A stretch of 55,602 bases of DNA, from the NCBI RefSeq assembly GCF_005771565.1, contig NZ_VAWA01000015.1, positions 1 to 55,602 on the forward strand, written 5' to 3'. Source of the DNA: Nesterenkonia sphaerica (GTDB lineage Bacteria; Actinomycetota; Actinomycetes; Actinomycetales; Micrococcaceae). Shown piece by piece: positions 36,799 through 44,158 of this stretch (position 1 is its first letter; every line of letters starts with the position of its first letter). Both the position numbers and the translations under genes were made by a program. The notes under the pieces were generated by a model that searched no databases, was not told where the DNA came from, and saw nothing but the letters and a program-made list of their open reading frames with translations.

Positions 36799-37649
36799 CG
36801 CGGCTGCACGTGGTCCACACCACTGACTACCGTTACGGGGCGCCGGTGACAGTCTCCTACAACGAAGCACGCGTGACGCCGCAGACCGACGCCGCCCAGG
36901 TGGTGTTGGAGACCGATCTGAAGATCTCGCCGCACACCACCGCGTTATCGCATTACCGGGACTACTGGGGTGCCAAGGTGCACACCTTTGACCTGCACTC
37001 CCGCCACGAGCGGCTGACAGTCACCTCACAGGCACTGGTGGAGGTCCACCGCACGGAGAAGCAGCACGCCCCCGAAGACCTTCTCGACTGGGATGAGCTG
37101 ACCAGCGAAGAAAATGTCGAGGAGTTCAGCGACTTCCTTCCCCAGTCCCGCCTTTCTGAGCCCGGCGAGTCTCTTGCCGGGGCCGCTCACGGTCTTGCTG
37201 CGGGAAAGTCCCCGCATGAGACGGCGCGGGCCATTCTGGCCTGGTTGCGCGAGGAGATGGAGTATCAGCCCGGCACCACTGCGGTGCACTACAACGCCGA
37301 GACCTCCTTCTCCGAACGCCGCGGCGTGTGCCAGGACTTGTCACACGTGGTCATCGGGGCCCTGCGGGCGGTCAGCATCCCAGCTCGGTACGTCTCCGGC
37401 TACGTTCACCCCAACCCGGAGGCGGAGATCGGAGAGACCGTCGCCGGGCAGTCTCACGCCTGGCTGGAGTGGTGGGACGGGCGGTGGCACTCCTGGGACC
37501 CCACCAACCACAAGCCCGCCGGCGATCACCACATTCTGGTGGCCCGGGGCCGGGACTACGCGGATGTGACCCCCTTCAAGGGGATCCTCTCCGGCGGCGG
37601 TCCGGACACTAGCCTCGGAGTGAAAGTCGCCATTACCCGTCAGGCTTGA
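36795..37649 (+). CDS. Transglutaminase-like cysteine protease/ligase family protein
   Basis: The 284-residue protein has an N-terminal beta-rich domain (bacterial transglutaminase-like N-terminal) and a transglutaminase-core domain. The Cys-His-Asp triad is visible: RRGVCQDLSH (Cys179), SHAWLEWW (His221) and WDPTNHK (Asp235). Most bacterial members of this group are thought to be peptidases or amidases rather than crosslinkers. ATG 36795 is used because it forms an ATGA overlap with the alpha-E stop and a GGAGAG site precedes it. It is the last gene of the three-gene unit and overlaps convergent tatC by 10 nt. Confidence 0.9.
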   Translation: MTRLHVVHTTDYRYGAPVTVSYNEARVTPQTDAAQVVLETDLKISPHTTALSHYRDYWGAKVHTFDLHSRHERLTVTSQALVEVHRTEKQHAPEDLLDWDELTSEENVEEFSDFLPQSRLSEPGESLAGAAHGLAAGKSPHETARAILAWLREEMEYQPGTTAVHYNAETSFSERRGVCQDLSHVVIGALRAVSIPARYVSGYVHPNPEAEIGETVAGQSHAWLEWWDGRWHSWDPTNHKPAGDHHILVARGRDYADVTPFKGILSGGGPDTSLGVKVAITRQA

Positions 37650-38458
37650 GCGGCTGCCTCCCGCTTGGCTTTGCGTTTGTCGTGGAGCAGGCAGAGCCCG
37701 ATTGCCAGGGCGAACAGCAGGGTCAGGGGGATCATGATGAAGAACATGCTTACAGCTTCTCCCCCGGGGGCGGCCAGGGCGGACATCACCGCGATGAGCA
37801 TGACCACCCCTCGCCATGACCGCAGAATCTGCTGGCCGGTCACGAGGCCCATCATGTTCAGTCCCACCAAGATGACAGGGATCACCATCGCGATCCCGCA
37901 GGCCAGGAACAGGTGCAGCACAAAGGTGAAGTACACATCCGGGGCGATGATGTTCGAGGTGCCCTCAGGATTGAGCGAGAAGAAGAACTGGATGGCCCGC
38001 GGCAAGAGAGTGTAGGCGGTCCCTATCCCGGCCAAGAACAGCGGGACACTGGCTGCGATGAACGCGATGGCGTACCGCTTCTCGCGCTTCTGCAACCCGG
38101 GCATGATGAATGCCCAGATCTGATAGAGCCACACTGGGGAGGAGATCACCACTCCCACGAACAGGGAGAGCCTGATCAGCAGGTCCAGTGGCTGTCCCAC
38201 AGCATTGAATGCTAATGCCGTCAGGCGCCCGTCGTCGTTGTTGCTGTGCTCCACTACCGGCTGCTGCAGCGCGGCGACGAGCCATTCGTAGAGGAAGAAA
38301 CCGGCGACTGCGCCCAGAAGGACTCCTGCAGCCGCGATCAGCAGCCGGCGGCGCAGCTCCCGCAGGTGTTCGCGAAGGGGCATCCGCCCCTCAGGGTCCC
38401 GCCGTCGCTTCCGGGGGCCTCTGCCGGCCGGTCGCTGCCGTTCGGCCAGGGTCATCAC
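37640..38458 (-). CDS. tatC: Twin-arginine translocase subunit TatC
   Basis: TatC is the receptor subunit of the Tat pathway, which exports folded proteins. The 272-residue protein has six membrane segments, the typical cytoplasmic start RMPLREHLRELRRRL, and the conserved periplasmic-loop and TM2-TM4 sequences (FYEW-like FFLYEW, PVWLYQIWAFIMPGLQKREKR). The N-terminal arginine-rich extension (RPAGRGPRKRRRD) is common in actinobacteria. It is 4 nt downstream of tatA. No tatB is seen in the window. Confidence 0.95.
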   Translation of the reverse strand: MMTLAERQRPAGRGPRKRRRDPEGRMPLREHLRELRRRLLIAAAGVLLGAVAGFFLYEWLVAALQQPVVEHSNNDDGRLTALAFNAVGQPLDLLIRLSLFVGVVISSPVWLYQIWAFIMPGLQKREKRYAIAFIAASVPLFLAGIGTAYTLLPRAIQFFFSLNPEGTSNIIAPDVYFTFVLHLFLACGIAMVIPVILVGLNMMGLVTGQQILRSWRGVVMLIAVMSALAAPGGEAVSMFFIMIPLTLLFALAIGLCLLHDKRKAKREAAAQA

Positions 38459-38462
38459 AGTC

Positions 38463-38717
38463 TCAGGCGTGGTCGCGGCGTTCGCGGTTCTTGTCCACGT
38501 CGGCCGTGGGGTCGATCACTTTTCCCTCCACCGCTTTGCGCTCCGGGTCTTCTGCCGAGGCGTCCCGGTCCTCGTCCTGCGTCGTCCTGACCTCAGACTT
38601 GAAGATCCGGGCCGACTCTCCCAGGGACCTCGCCAGCTTCGGCAGCTTGGTCGCCCCGAAGAGCAGCAAGAGAATCAGCAGCAGAATTAACCACTGCCAC
38701 CCAGCAATGTTCATCAT
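38463..38717 (-). CDS. tatA: Twin-arginine translocase subunit TatA
   Basis: This small pore-forming Tat subunit has one N-terminal membrane helix (GWQWLILLLILLLLFG), the hinge and amphipathic helix (ATKLPKLARSLGESARIFKSEV) and an acidic tail. Three possible starts lie together: TTG 38720, ATG 38717 and ATG 38714. AAAGGA is too close to the TTG, so one of the ATGs is preferred, giving 83-84 residues. It lies between pafBC and tatC in the long minus-strand gene train. Confidence 0.93.
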   Translation of the reverse strand: MMNIAGWQWLILLLILLLLFGATKLPKLARSLGESARIFKSEVRTTQDEDRDASAEDPERKAVEGKVIDPTADVDKNRERRDHA

Positions 38718-38774
38718 CAAGTCCTTTCTTTGAACCCCTCAAGTGTAGCCGCGCTGGCGCGGCAGCCGCATCAC

Positions 38775-40724
38775 CTAGGGCCGGGAGCGCTCCACCAGCT
38801 CCAGCGCCCGCGCCGCTACGGCCTGGCGCAGTCCCCCCGGACGAATGACCTCAATGTCCCCGCCGGCCCGCAGGCAGGTGCCGATCACTGCCTCCTCGGT
38901 CACGAAGGAGGTGGAGATGATTCGGGCTCCGCTGGTCTTGTCGGTCTGCTGCCTCACCGGGCTGAATAAGACGGATTGCCCAGCGGCGCTGGGCGAGAAC
39001 CGCAGCACCACAGGGATCGCCGCATCGGCCGGTGCTGATGGGGTGCTGCTGCCGGTTTCGCGCAGCTGCGCGCCCTGCTCACTCTGCTGCTCATGGGGCA
39101 GCGGCCGAAGGTCAGTGATCCGATCCAGGCGGAAGAACCGTTCGCCCTGCGCCCGGCGGCACCAGGCACGCAGGTACACGTGCGGTCCCTGGTGGACCAC
39201 CTGGACGGGGTCGACCACCCGGGTGGTCCGGCGATCGGAGATATCGGTGTAACACAGGTCCACCGGGTGGCTGGCGATGATGGCCTGCTGGGCCTCTTTC
39301 AGCGCGGCCCGGTCGCCGGCCCCGGGTCCCAGGGACATCGACGCCGCAGTCTGGGCCAGCGTCGCCGGGACAATCGCCAGGACCTTCGTGCGCAGACTCT
39401 CAGCTGCCGCAGCGATGTGCTCATCCTCGGGCAAGCCGAGCTCGATGAGGCTCTGCAGGGCGATCAGCAGCCCCAGCGCCCCGGGCTTAGTCAGCGAGAC
39501 CGGCTTGTCCAGCGCACCGCCGCCCGTGGATCGCAGCACGATGGGCTCATCCGCGGCCAGGTACCGGGTGACAAACTCCTCATCGTTGAGAGGAGGAAAC
39601 GGCTGCACGTCGAGTGTGTCCGGGTACTGGTCTGTGGTGACGAGGCTGATGCTGAGCAGATCCCGGAGCAGCTGGGCGGGACTCAGGGAGTACTTCTCCA
39701 TCAGTTCGCTGGGCTGGACTGCGCCCCGGGCCAGCAGCAGCGCGATCATATTGATGACCCGCTCGGTCTTGGCGGCCGCGTCATCCTTGCGCCGCCCAGG
39801 AGTGACACGCGTGAGTTTCGGCAGCGTCCGGGGGGCCTCGCCCTGGTGCGCCCGCAGCGCTCCTTCCAGCACCTGGTGTCCGGTGAAGCCTTCGACGCCG
39901 CGGTCCAGTTCCGCGGCCACATCGAGGTCTTCGTAGCGCTCTGCGCGCGCGATCTGCTCCACGGTGGCGGCCTCGTCCTCACCCAGAGAAGAGGGCGGAA
40001 GCGTGCTGATAGTCCCGGAGACCCGGTCCAGCCGGTAGAGGCGTTGGGCCTTCCGGTCCAAGTCATGGGCCAGCAGGTACCAGTGCCCTCGGGCGCCGGT
40101 GCCCAGCGGCACGGCCCGCCGGGTTTCGGCTTGGGCCCGGCCCCGGGCTGTGTAGCGGAAGGTGATCGGGGTACGCAGACCGATCCGCGCGATCTCCAGC
40201 AGATGGTCCACCTCTTCGGCGGAGCCGATAGACGCCTGGGTGACCTGCGGGGCGCCCGGGGGCGCAGGCTCGGAGGCGTGCGGATCAACAGCCCACACGG
40301 CATGCGGGAGTCCAGCAATGGTGTGCTGGGCGAACTGCAGCTGAGCCTGGTACAGGGCCGAACGCTCTGCGGCAGTCAGGTCCAGGTCCGGAAGTCCGTA
40401 CTGGCTCCGGCTGATCCGGTAGCGGTAGTCCTCATCTGCGGTGGGCTCAATGAGGTCGATGCCGCAGTGTCGGAGGTGGTCTTTGTCGTGGGTGAAGAGT
40501 TTTTCCAATGCGGCGTCAGCCCGCTGGCGCTGAGCGCCGGTGAGCCGGTCTCGCTCGTCGCGGCGTTCGCGGTAGAGTTCGATCTTGTCGAAAATCTGCT
40601 CCCGGGTCAGACCGCCGGGGCGGTTGAGCAGGGCGTTGGCCAGGGACAGGGCGCGGACCACTCCGTCTTCGGCCGTTGCTGTCTGCGGTGCATCCTCCGC
40701 AAGATTCTCCTCATGCCACTGCAT
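38775..40724 (-). CDS. pafBC: PafBC fusion transcriptional regulator (HTH-WYL)
   Basis: The 649-residue protein is a single-chain fusion of PafB and PafC. The N-terminal half has a winged-HTH (VVRALSLANALLNRPGGLTREQIFDKI) and a WYL domain with RAVPLGTGARGHWYLLAHD. A linker leads to a second HTH (AVQPSELMEKYSLSPAQLLRDL) and a second WYL domain (VYLRAWCRRAQGERFFRLDRI). PafBC is the LexA/RecA-independent activator of the DNA-damage response in actinobacteria, and the fused form is known in Arthrobacter relatives. It lies 13 nt after the FKBP gene, in the Pup gene train as is usual. Confidence 0.9.
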   Translation of the reverse strand: MQWHEENLAEDAPQTATAEDGVVRALSLANALLNRPGGLTREQIFDKIELYRERRDERDRLTGAQRQRADAALEKLFTHDKDHLRHCGIDLIEPTADEDYRYRISRSQYGLPDLDLTAAERSALYQAQLQFAQHTIAGLPHAVWAVDPHASEPAPPGAPQVTQASIGSAEEVDHLLEIARIGLRTPITFRYTARGRAQAETRRAVPLGTGARGHWYLLAHDLDRKAQRLYRLDRVSGTISTLPPSSLGEDEAATVEQIARAERYEDLDVAAELDRGVEGFTGHQVLEGALRAHQGEAPRTLPKLTRVTPGRRKDDAAAKTERVINMIALLLARGAVQPSELMEKYSLSPAQLLRDLLSISLVTTDQYPDTLDVQPFPPLNDEEFVTRYLAADEPIVLRSTGGGALDKPVSLTKPGALGLLIALQSLIELGLPEDEHIAAAAESLRTKVLAIVPATLAQTAASMSLGPGAGDRAALKEAQQAIIASHPVDLCYTDISDRRTTRVVDPVQVVHQGPHVYLRAWCRRAQGERFFRLDRITDLRPLPHEQQSEQGAQLRETGSSTPSAPADAAIPVVLRFSPSAAGQSVLFSPVRQQTDKTSGARIISTSFVTEEAVIGTCLRAGGDIEVIRPGGLRQAVAARALELVERSRP

Positions 40725-40737
40725 TGTCGCTGCGGCG

Positions 40738-41142
40738 TCAGTCGGCCTTCTGGACCTTCACGAGATCGACCACGAAGATCAGCGTCTCATTGGGTCCGAT
40801 CGCTCCTCCGGCACCGGCCTCGCCGTAGGCCAGGTGCGGCGGTATCTCCAGGCGGCGTCGTGCGCCCTCCTTCATGCCGATCAGCCCCTGGTCCCAGCCT
40901 TGGATGACCTGACTGATGCCGGCGGTGAAGTCCAGTGGCGTCCCGCGGTTCCATGAGGCGTCGAACTCCTCACCCGAGGCCCAGGAGACCCCCACATAGT
41001 GGCAGGAGATGTGGTCGCCGGGCACCACCTCCGGACCGGAGCCGGGGATCAGCTCCTCTATGACCAGTTCCTCCGGCGGGGTCTCCCCGGGGAAGTCCAC
41101 CTCGGGTCGGGTACGGTCATAGCTGCGCTGTCCGAATGACAT
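40738..41142 (-). CDS. FKBP-type peptidyl-prolyl cis-trans isomerase, cytoplasmic
   Basis: The 134-residue single FKBP domain has VPGDHISCHYVGVSWASGEEFDAS, the active-site VIQGWDQGLIGMKEGARRRLEIPPHLAYGE and the C-terminal TLIFVVDLVKV. There is no signal peptide. ATG 41142 is preferred to ATG 41151 because GAGG is 9 nt upstream of the former but abuts the latter. The start lies inside or directly after the end of the upstream FKBP lipoprotein gene, so the two are coupled. Its position before pafBC is typical of Pup loci. Confidence 0.9.
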   Translation of the reverse strand: MSFGQRSYDRTRPEVDFPGETPPEELVIEELIPGSGPEVVPGDHISCHYVGVSWASGEEFDASWNRGTPLDFTAGISQVIQGWDQGLIGMKEGARRRLEIPPHLAYGEAGAGGAIGPNETLIFVVDLVKVQKAD

Positions 41143-41143
41143 G

Positions 41144-42415
41144 TCACTCATCCTCGTCGTCGGTGTCGTCGGCCTCAGGGGCGTCGTCGTTCTCATCCTC
41201 ATCCTCAGGCAGCTGCTCGAACATCGTCTCCAGCTCTTCGATGGAGGTGACGCCGAACTGCATAGCGAGGCCTTCGAGCTCTTCAGCGGTCATGCCGGTC
41301 TCGGCTGCCAGCTCCTCCAGCCGTTCACGATCCTCGTCGCTGAGCTCAAGTTGGGGGGCCTCGCCCTGTTCAGGCTGTCCGGTTTGGCCCCCCTGGAGCT
41401 GCTCCATCGACTCGTTGTCGATTGTTCGGGCGATGTCGACCACGAAGATCAGCGCACCTCCGGGCTGCCCGCCCTCGGTGGTGCCGTCGTCATTGGTGGT
41501 TTCGCCGTATGCCTGGTCCTCCGGGATGACCAGCAGGACCCGGTCTCCCACACGGTGTCCCGGGATGCCCTCAAGCCACCCATCGATCACCCCTCCGGTG
41601 AGGGAGAAGCCGAAGGGCTCGCCGGCAGTGCCGGGTTCTGCTGAGCCGGCGTCATCGCCGTCGTCTTCGGCGTCGGTGTTCCACGAGGTGTCGAACTCCT
41701 CGCCGTCCTCCCAGCGCCACCCGCGGTACTGGACGAACACGTAGTCGTCGTCCGCAACCTCCTCGCCTTCTCCGGCGATCAGCACTTCGCTGCTGAGCTC
41801 ACTGGGGGCTTCAGCGTCCTCATCGTGATCGTCCAGCTCTGGGACGGCGCCGATCTCGGAGTCGATCTGCGGCAGATCTCCGGACTGCTCCTGCTCCTCA
41901 CCGTCTGCGTGAGCCGGGGTCTGGCCGAGCACCTCGAACAGGTAGATGGCCGGCTCCGCGATGCCCTGCTCAGGGTCGGGCACCAGATAGAAGGCGACAT
42001 CCGCGCCGACGGTGACACCCTCGGCGCTGAGCCCCTCAGCGAAGAACTGCTCGACCTCGAAATCTGAGGCGGCCAGCGCCGGCAGCGCCAGGAAGGGCTC
42101 AACCGGGTCGTCATGGGAACTCTGCTGGATTTCTCCGGTGGAGGGGTCGACGATGCTCAGCTGATAGTCCATCAGGGCGTCGCTGTTGACCTGCTCCCCG
42201 TCACCTTCGTTGACGACGTAGGAGGAATTCTCCTCGGCTTCGATGTCGTCGTAGATCACCACCTCAGGAGCCTCACCCTCGCTGGTGGGGTTGACCTCGA
42301 TGTCGGACAGCGCCTCTGATTCGCCGAGGCCGGAACCATCGGCGCAGGCGGTCAGCAGCAGCGCTGCAGCGGCTGAGAGGGCGAGCGGGGCTTGGGCTCT
42401 GGCATGGATGTGCAT
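41144..42415 (-). CDS. Exported FKBP-type isomerase lipoprotein with acidic tail
   Basis: The 423-residue protein has a lipoprotein signal peptide (LALSAAAALLLTAC, lipobox LTAC at Cys24). Two FKBP-like units follow: a degenerate one (about 65-165, ending PAIYLFEVLGQ) and a better conserved one (about 210-335, with VFVQYRGW, VIDGWLEGIPGHRVGDRVLLVIPEDQAYGE and ALIFVVDIAR). A short helical segment (DRERLEELAAETGMTAEELE...) and a strongly acidic C-terminus complete it. It should fold exported proteins at the outer face of the membrane. The gene is 33 nt after pafA. Confidence 0.88.
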   Translation of the reverse strand: MHIHARAQAPLALSAAAALLLTACADGSGLGESEALSDIEVNPTSEGEAPEVVIYDDIEAEENSSYVVNEGDGEQVNSDALMDYQLSIVDPSTGEIQQSSHDDPVEPFLALPALAASDFEVEQFFAEGLSAEGVTVGADVAFYLVPDPEQGIAEPAIYLFEVLGQTPAHADGEEQEQSGDLPQIDSEIGAVPELDDHDEDAEAPSELSSEVLIAGEGEEVADDDYVFVQYRGWRWEDGEEFDTSWNTDAEDDGDDAGSAEPGTAGEPFGFSLTGGVIDGWLEGIPGHRVGDRVLLVIPEDQAYGETTNDDGTTEGGQPGGALIFVVDIARTIDNESMEQLQGGQTGQPEQGEAPQLELSDEDRERLEELAAETGMTAEELEGLAMQFGVTSIEELETMFEQLPEDEDENDDAPEADDTDDEDE

Positions 42416-42448
42416 CGGGTGGAACTCTACTATCTCCGGGTGGCTTCG

Positions 42449-43939
42449 TCAGATCAGTGGGGGCTCCGGCACCTGTGTGCCGGGCGCTCGGGTGTACTTG
42501 TCCGTCAGCGCGAGCGTGGCTCCCTGACGGCTGCGCTCCTCCAGGCTGCGTTCCTGAAGCTCGCTGCTGCGGTCGCCGAGCTTGTCCAGCAGTGCCTCCA
42601 CGCGCTGATCCTTCGCGGCGAACGGGTCTTTGACCATGATGGCCTCCAGCGGCCGGTCGGTGAGCTTGTGGTGGACCCAGTCCACGGTGCATTCGGCGCC
42701 GTAGGCCCGGGCGGTGGAGAGGAACTCCCCGCGCAGTGCCGCCCGGGTGGGCGGGGGTGTGGTCATGGCGTGGGTGACCTGGGCCCCTGAGACGATGGTT
42801 GCGGCCCGGCCCCGGCGGACCAGCAGGTGGTACAGCCCCCGGTCCGGGTGGACATCGTGATAAGCCATATCGATCTGCTGCAGGCGGGGGTGGTTGAGGT
42901 CCAACCGGCGCTGATGGCTGACCTCTTCGACCAGCCGTTTCTTGATGGCCCAGTCAATCTCCTGGTCGATCAGCTGGTGCTCGCCGGTCTCGACAGCCTG
43001 CAGGGTCCGATCCCACAGTTCGAGGATCTGGTCGACGTGGCTGTGGTGGGCTCCGCGTTCGGAGACGAAGCGGGTGACCCGGCGCAGAATCTCGCGCTGA
43101 ATGTTGATAGCGGTGACCTGCTCCCCGGTGCGGGTGCGCACCCGGGCCTGGCCACTGATGTCGTGGCTGATGGCGCGAATGGCTGCGATCGGGTTCTCCA
43201 GCTCGAAGTCTTCGATAGGCACACCGGCCTCGATCATCCTCAGCACCAGATCTGTGGAGCCGTAGCGCAGCAGAGACGTGGTCGTCGACATGTTGGAGTC
43301 GCCGACGATCACGTGCAGCCGCCGGTGGCTGGCCGCGTCAGCATGCGGCTCATCGCGGGTGTTGATGATGGGGCGTGACCGGGTGGTGGCACTGGAGATG
43401 CCTTCCCACATGTGGTCGGCCCGCTGCGAGAACGCGAAGTGCGCTTCGTAGGTGTCGTCTTCCTGGACTACTCGTCCCGCCCCAGCGATGATCTGTCTGG
43501 TCACCAGGAAGGGAAGCAGGATGCCCGAGAGTCGGCGGAAGTGGGTAGTGCGGGGTATCAGGTAGTTCTCGTGGCTGCCGTAGGAGTTCCCGGCGGAGTC
43601 CACGTTGTTCTTCAGCACGTAGACCGCACCGGTGAAACCGTCCTGGTGGATGCGTTCCTGGGCCGCCATGGCGAGGTCATGCATGACCCGTTCTCCGGCG
43701 CGGTCCGAGGCGATGAGGTCGATCAGGTCATCGCATTCGGCGGTGGCGTATTCAGGGTGGGATCCGACGTCGAGATAGAGACGCGAACCGTTGGGGATGA
43801 AAATATTTGAGCTGCGGCCGAAATCGACTACGGGACGGAACAGGTAGCGAGCAAGCTCGTCTGGGGGCAGCCCTCTACCGGTCTCGGGGCGGTGGGTGAG
43901 TCCGAATTCGGTTTCCACGCCGTAGACACGACGGTCCAC
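42449..43939 (-). CDS. pafA: Pup--protein ligase
   Basis: PafA uses ATP to join the C-terminal glutamate of Pup to substrate lysines. The 496-residue glutamine-synthetase-like protein starts RRVYGVETEFGL (catalytic Glu9 and Glu11 region), with the conserved Asp in YLDVGSHPEYAT, YGSHENYLIPR and GDSNMSTTTSLLRYGSTDLV. These distinguish it from Dop, which starts RLIGMETEYGI. The start is 3 nt after the pup stop. In proteasome-bearing actinobacteria prcB and prcA usually lie between pup and pafA; here there is no room for them. Confidence 0.95.
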   Translation of the reverse strand: MDRRVYGVETEFGLTHRPETGRGLPPDELARYLFRPVVDFGRSSNIFIPNGSRLYLDVGSHPEYATAECDDLIDLIASDRAGERVMHDLAMAAQERIHQDGFTGAVYVLKNNVDSAGNSYGSHENYLIPRTTHFRRLSGILLPFLVTRQIIAGAGRVVQEDDTYEAHFAFSQRADHMWEGISSATTRSRPIINTRDEPHADAASHRRLHVIVGDSNMSTTTSLLRYGSTDLVLRMIEAGVPIEDFELENPIAAIRAISHDISGQARVRTRTGEQVTAINIQREILRRVTRFVSERGAHHSHVDQILELWDRTLQAVETGEHQLIDQEIDWAIKKRLVEEVSHQRRLDLNHPRLQQIDMAYHDVHPDRGLYHLLVRRGRAATIVSGAQVTHAMTTPPPTRAALRGEFLSTARAYGAECTVDWVHHKLTDRPLEAIMVKDPFAAKDQRVEALLDKLGDRSSELQERSLEERSRQGATLALTDKYTRAPGTQVPEPPLI

Positions 43940-43942
43940 GCC

Positions 43943-44149
43943 CTACTGGCCGCCCTTCTGCACAAATCCTTTGACGAACTCTTCGGCGTTGGCCTCCAAC
44001 ACCGTGTCGATCTCATCCAGCAGGCTGTCCAGCTCGGCGGCACGTTCGGTGGCCTGCGGGTTTCCCTGCACCTGGGCGGCGGCGTCTGCGGAGTCCGGCT
44101 GGTCGCCCTCGCCGTGCCGGTGGGGCTGCTTCTGCGGCTGTGCTGGCAT
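43943..44149 (-). CDS. pup: Prokaryotic ubiquitin-like protein Pup
   Basis: This is the 68-residue protein tag. The N-terminal half is Gln/His/Asp-rich and disordered; the C-terminal half has the Mpa-binding helix (ERAAELDSLLDEIDTVLEANAEEFVKGFV) and ends GGQ. The terminal Gln must be deamidated to Glu by Dop before ligation. It lies between dop (9-nt gap) and pafA (3-nt gap). Confidence 0.97.
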   Translation of the reverse strand: MPAQPQKQPHRHGEGDQPDSADAAAQVQGNPQATERAAELDSLLDEIDTVLEANAEEFVKGFVQKGGQ

Positions 44150-44158
44150 GGGACTATC

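Noticed and set aside
39093-40907. A 604-codon frame antisense to pafBC and the FKBP gene
   Set aside because: No family resemblance, and it overlaps two well supported genes in full.
43940-43942. Possible remnants of prcB or prcA between pup and pafA
   Set aside because: Only 3 nt separate the two genes, and no residual proteasome-subunit sequence is visible.
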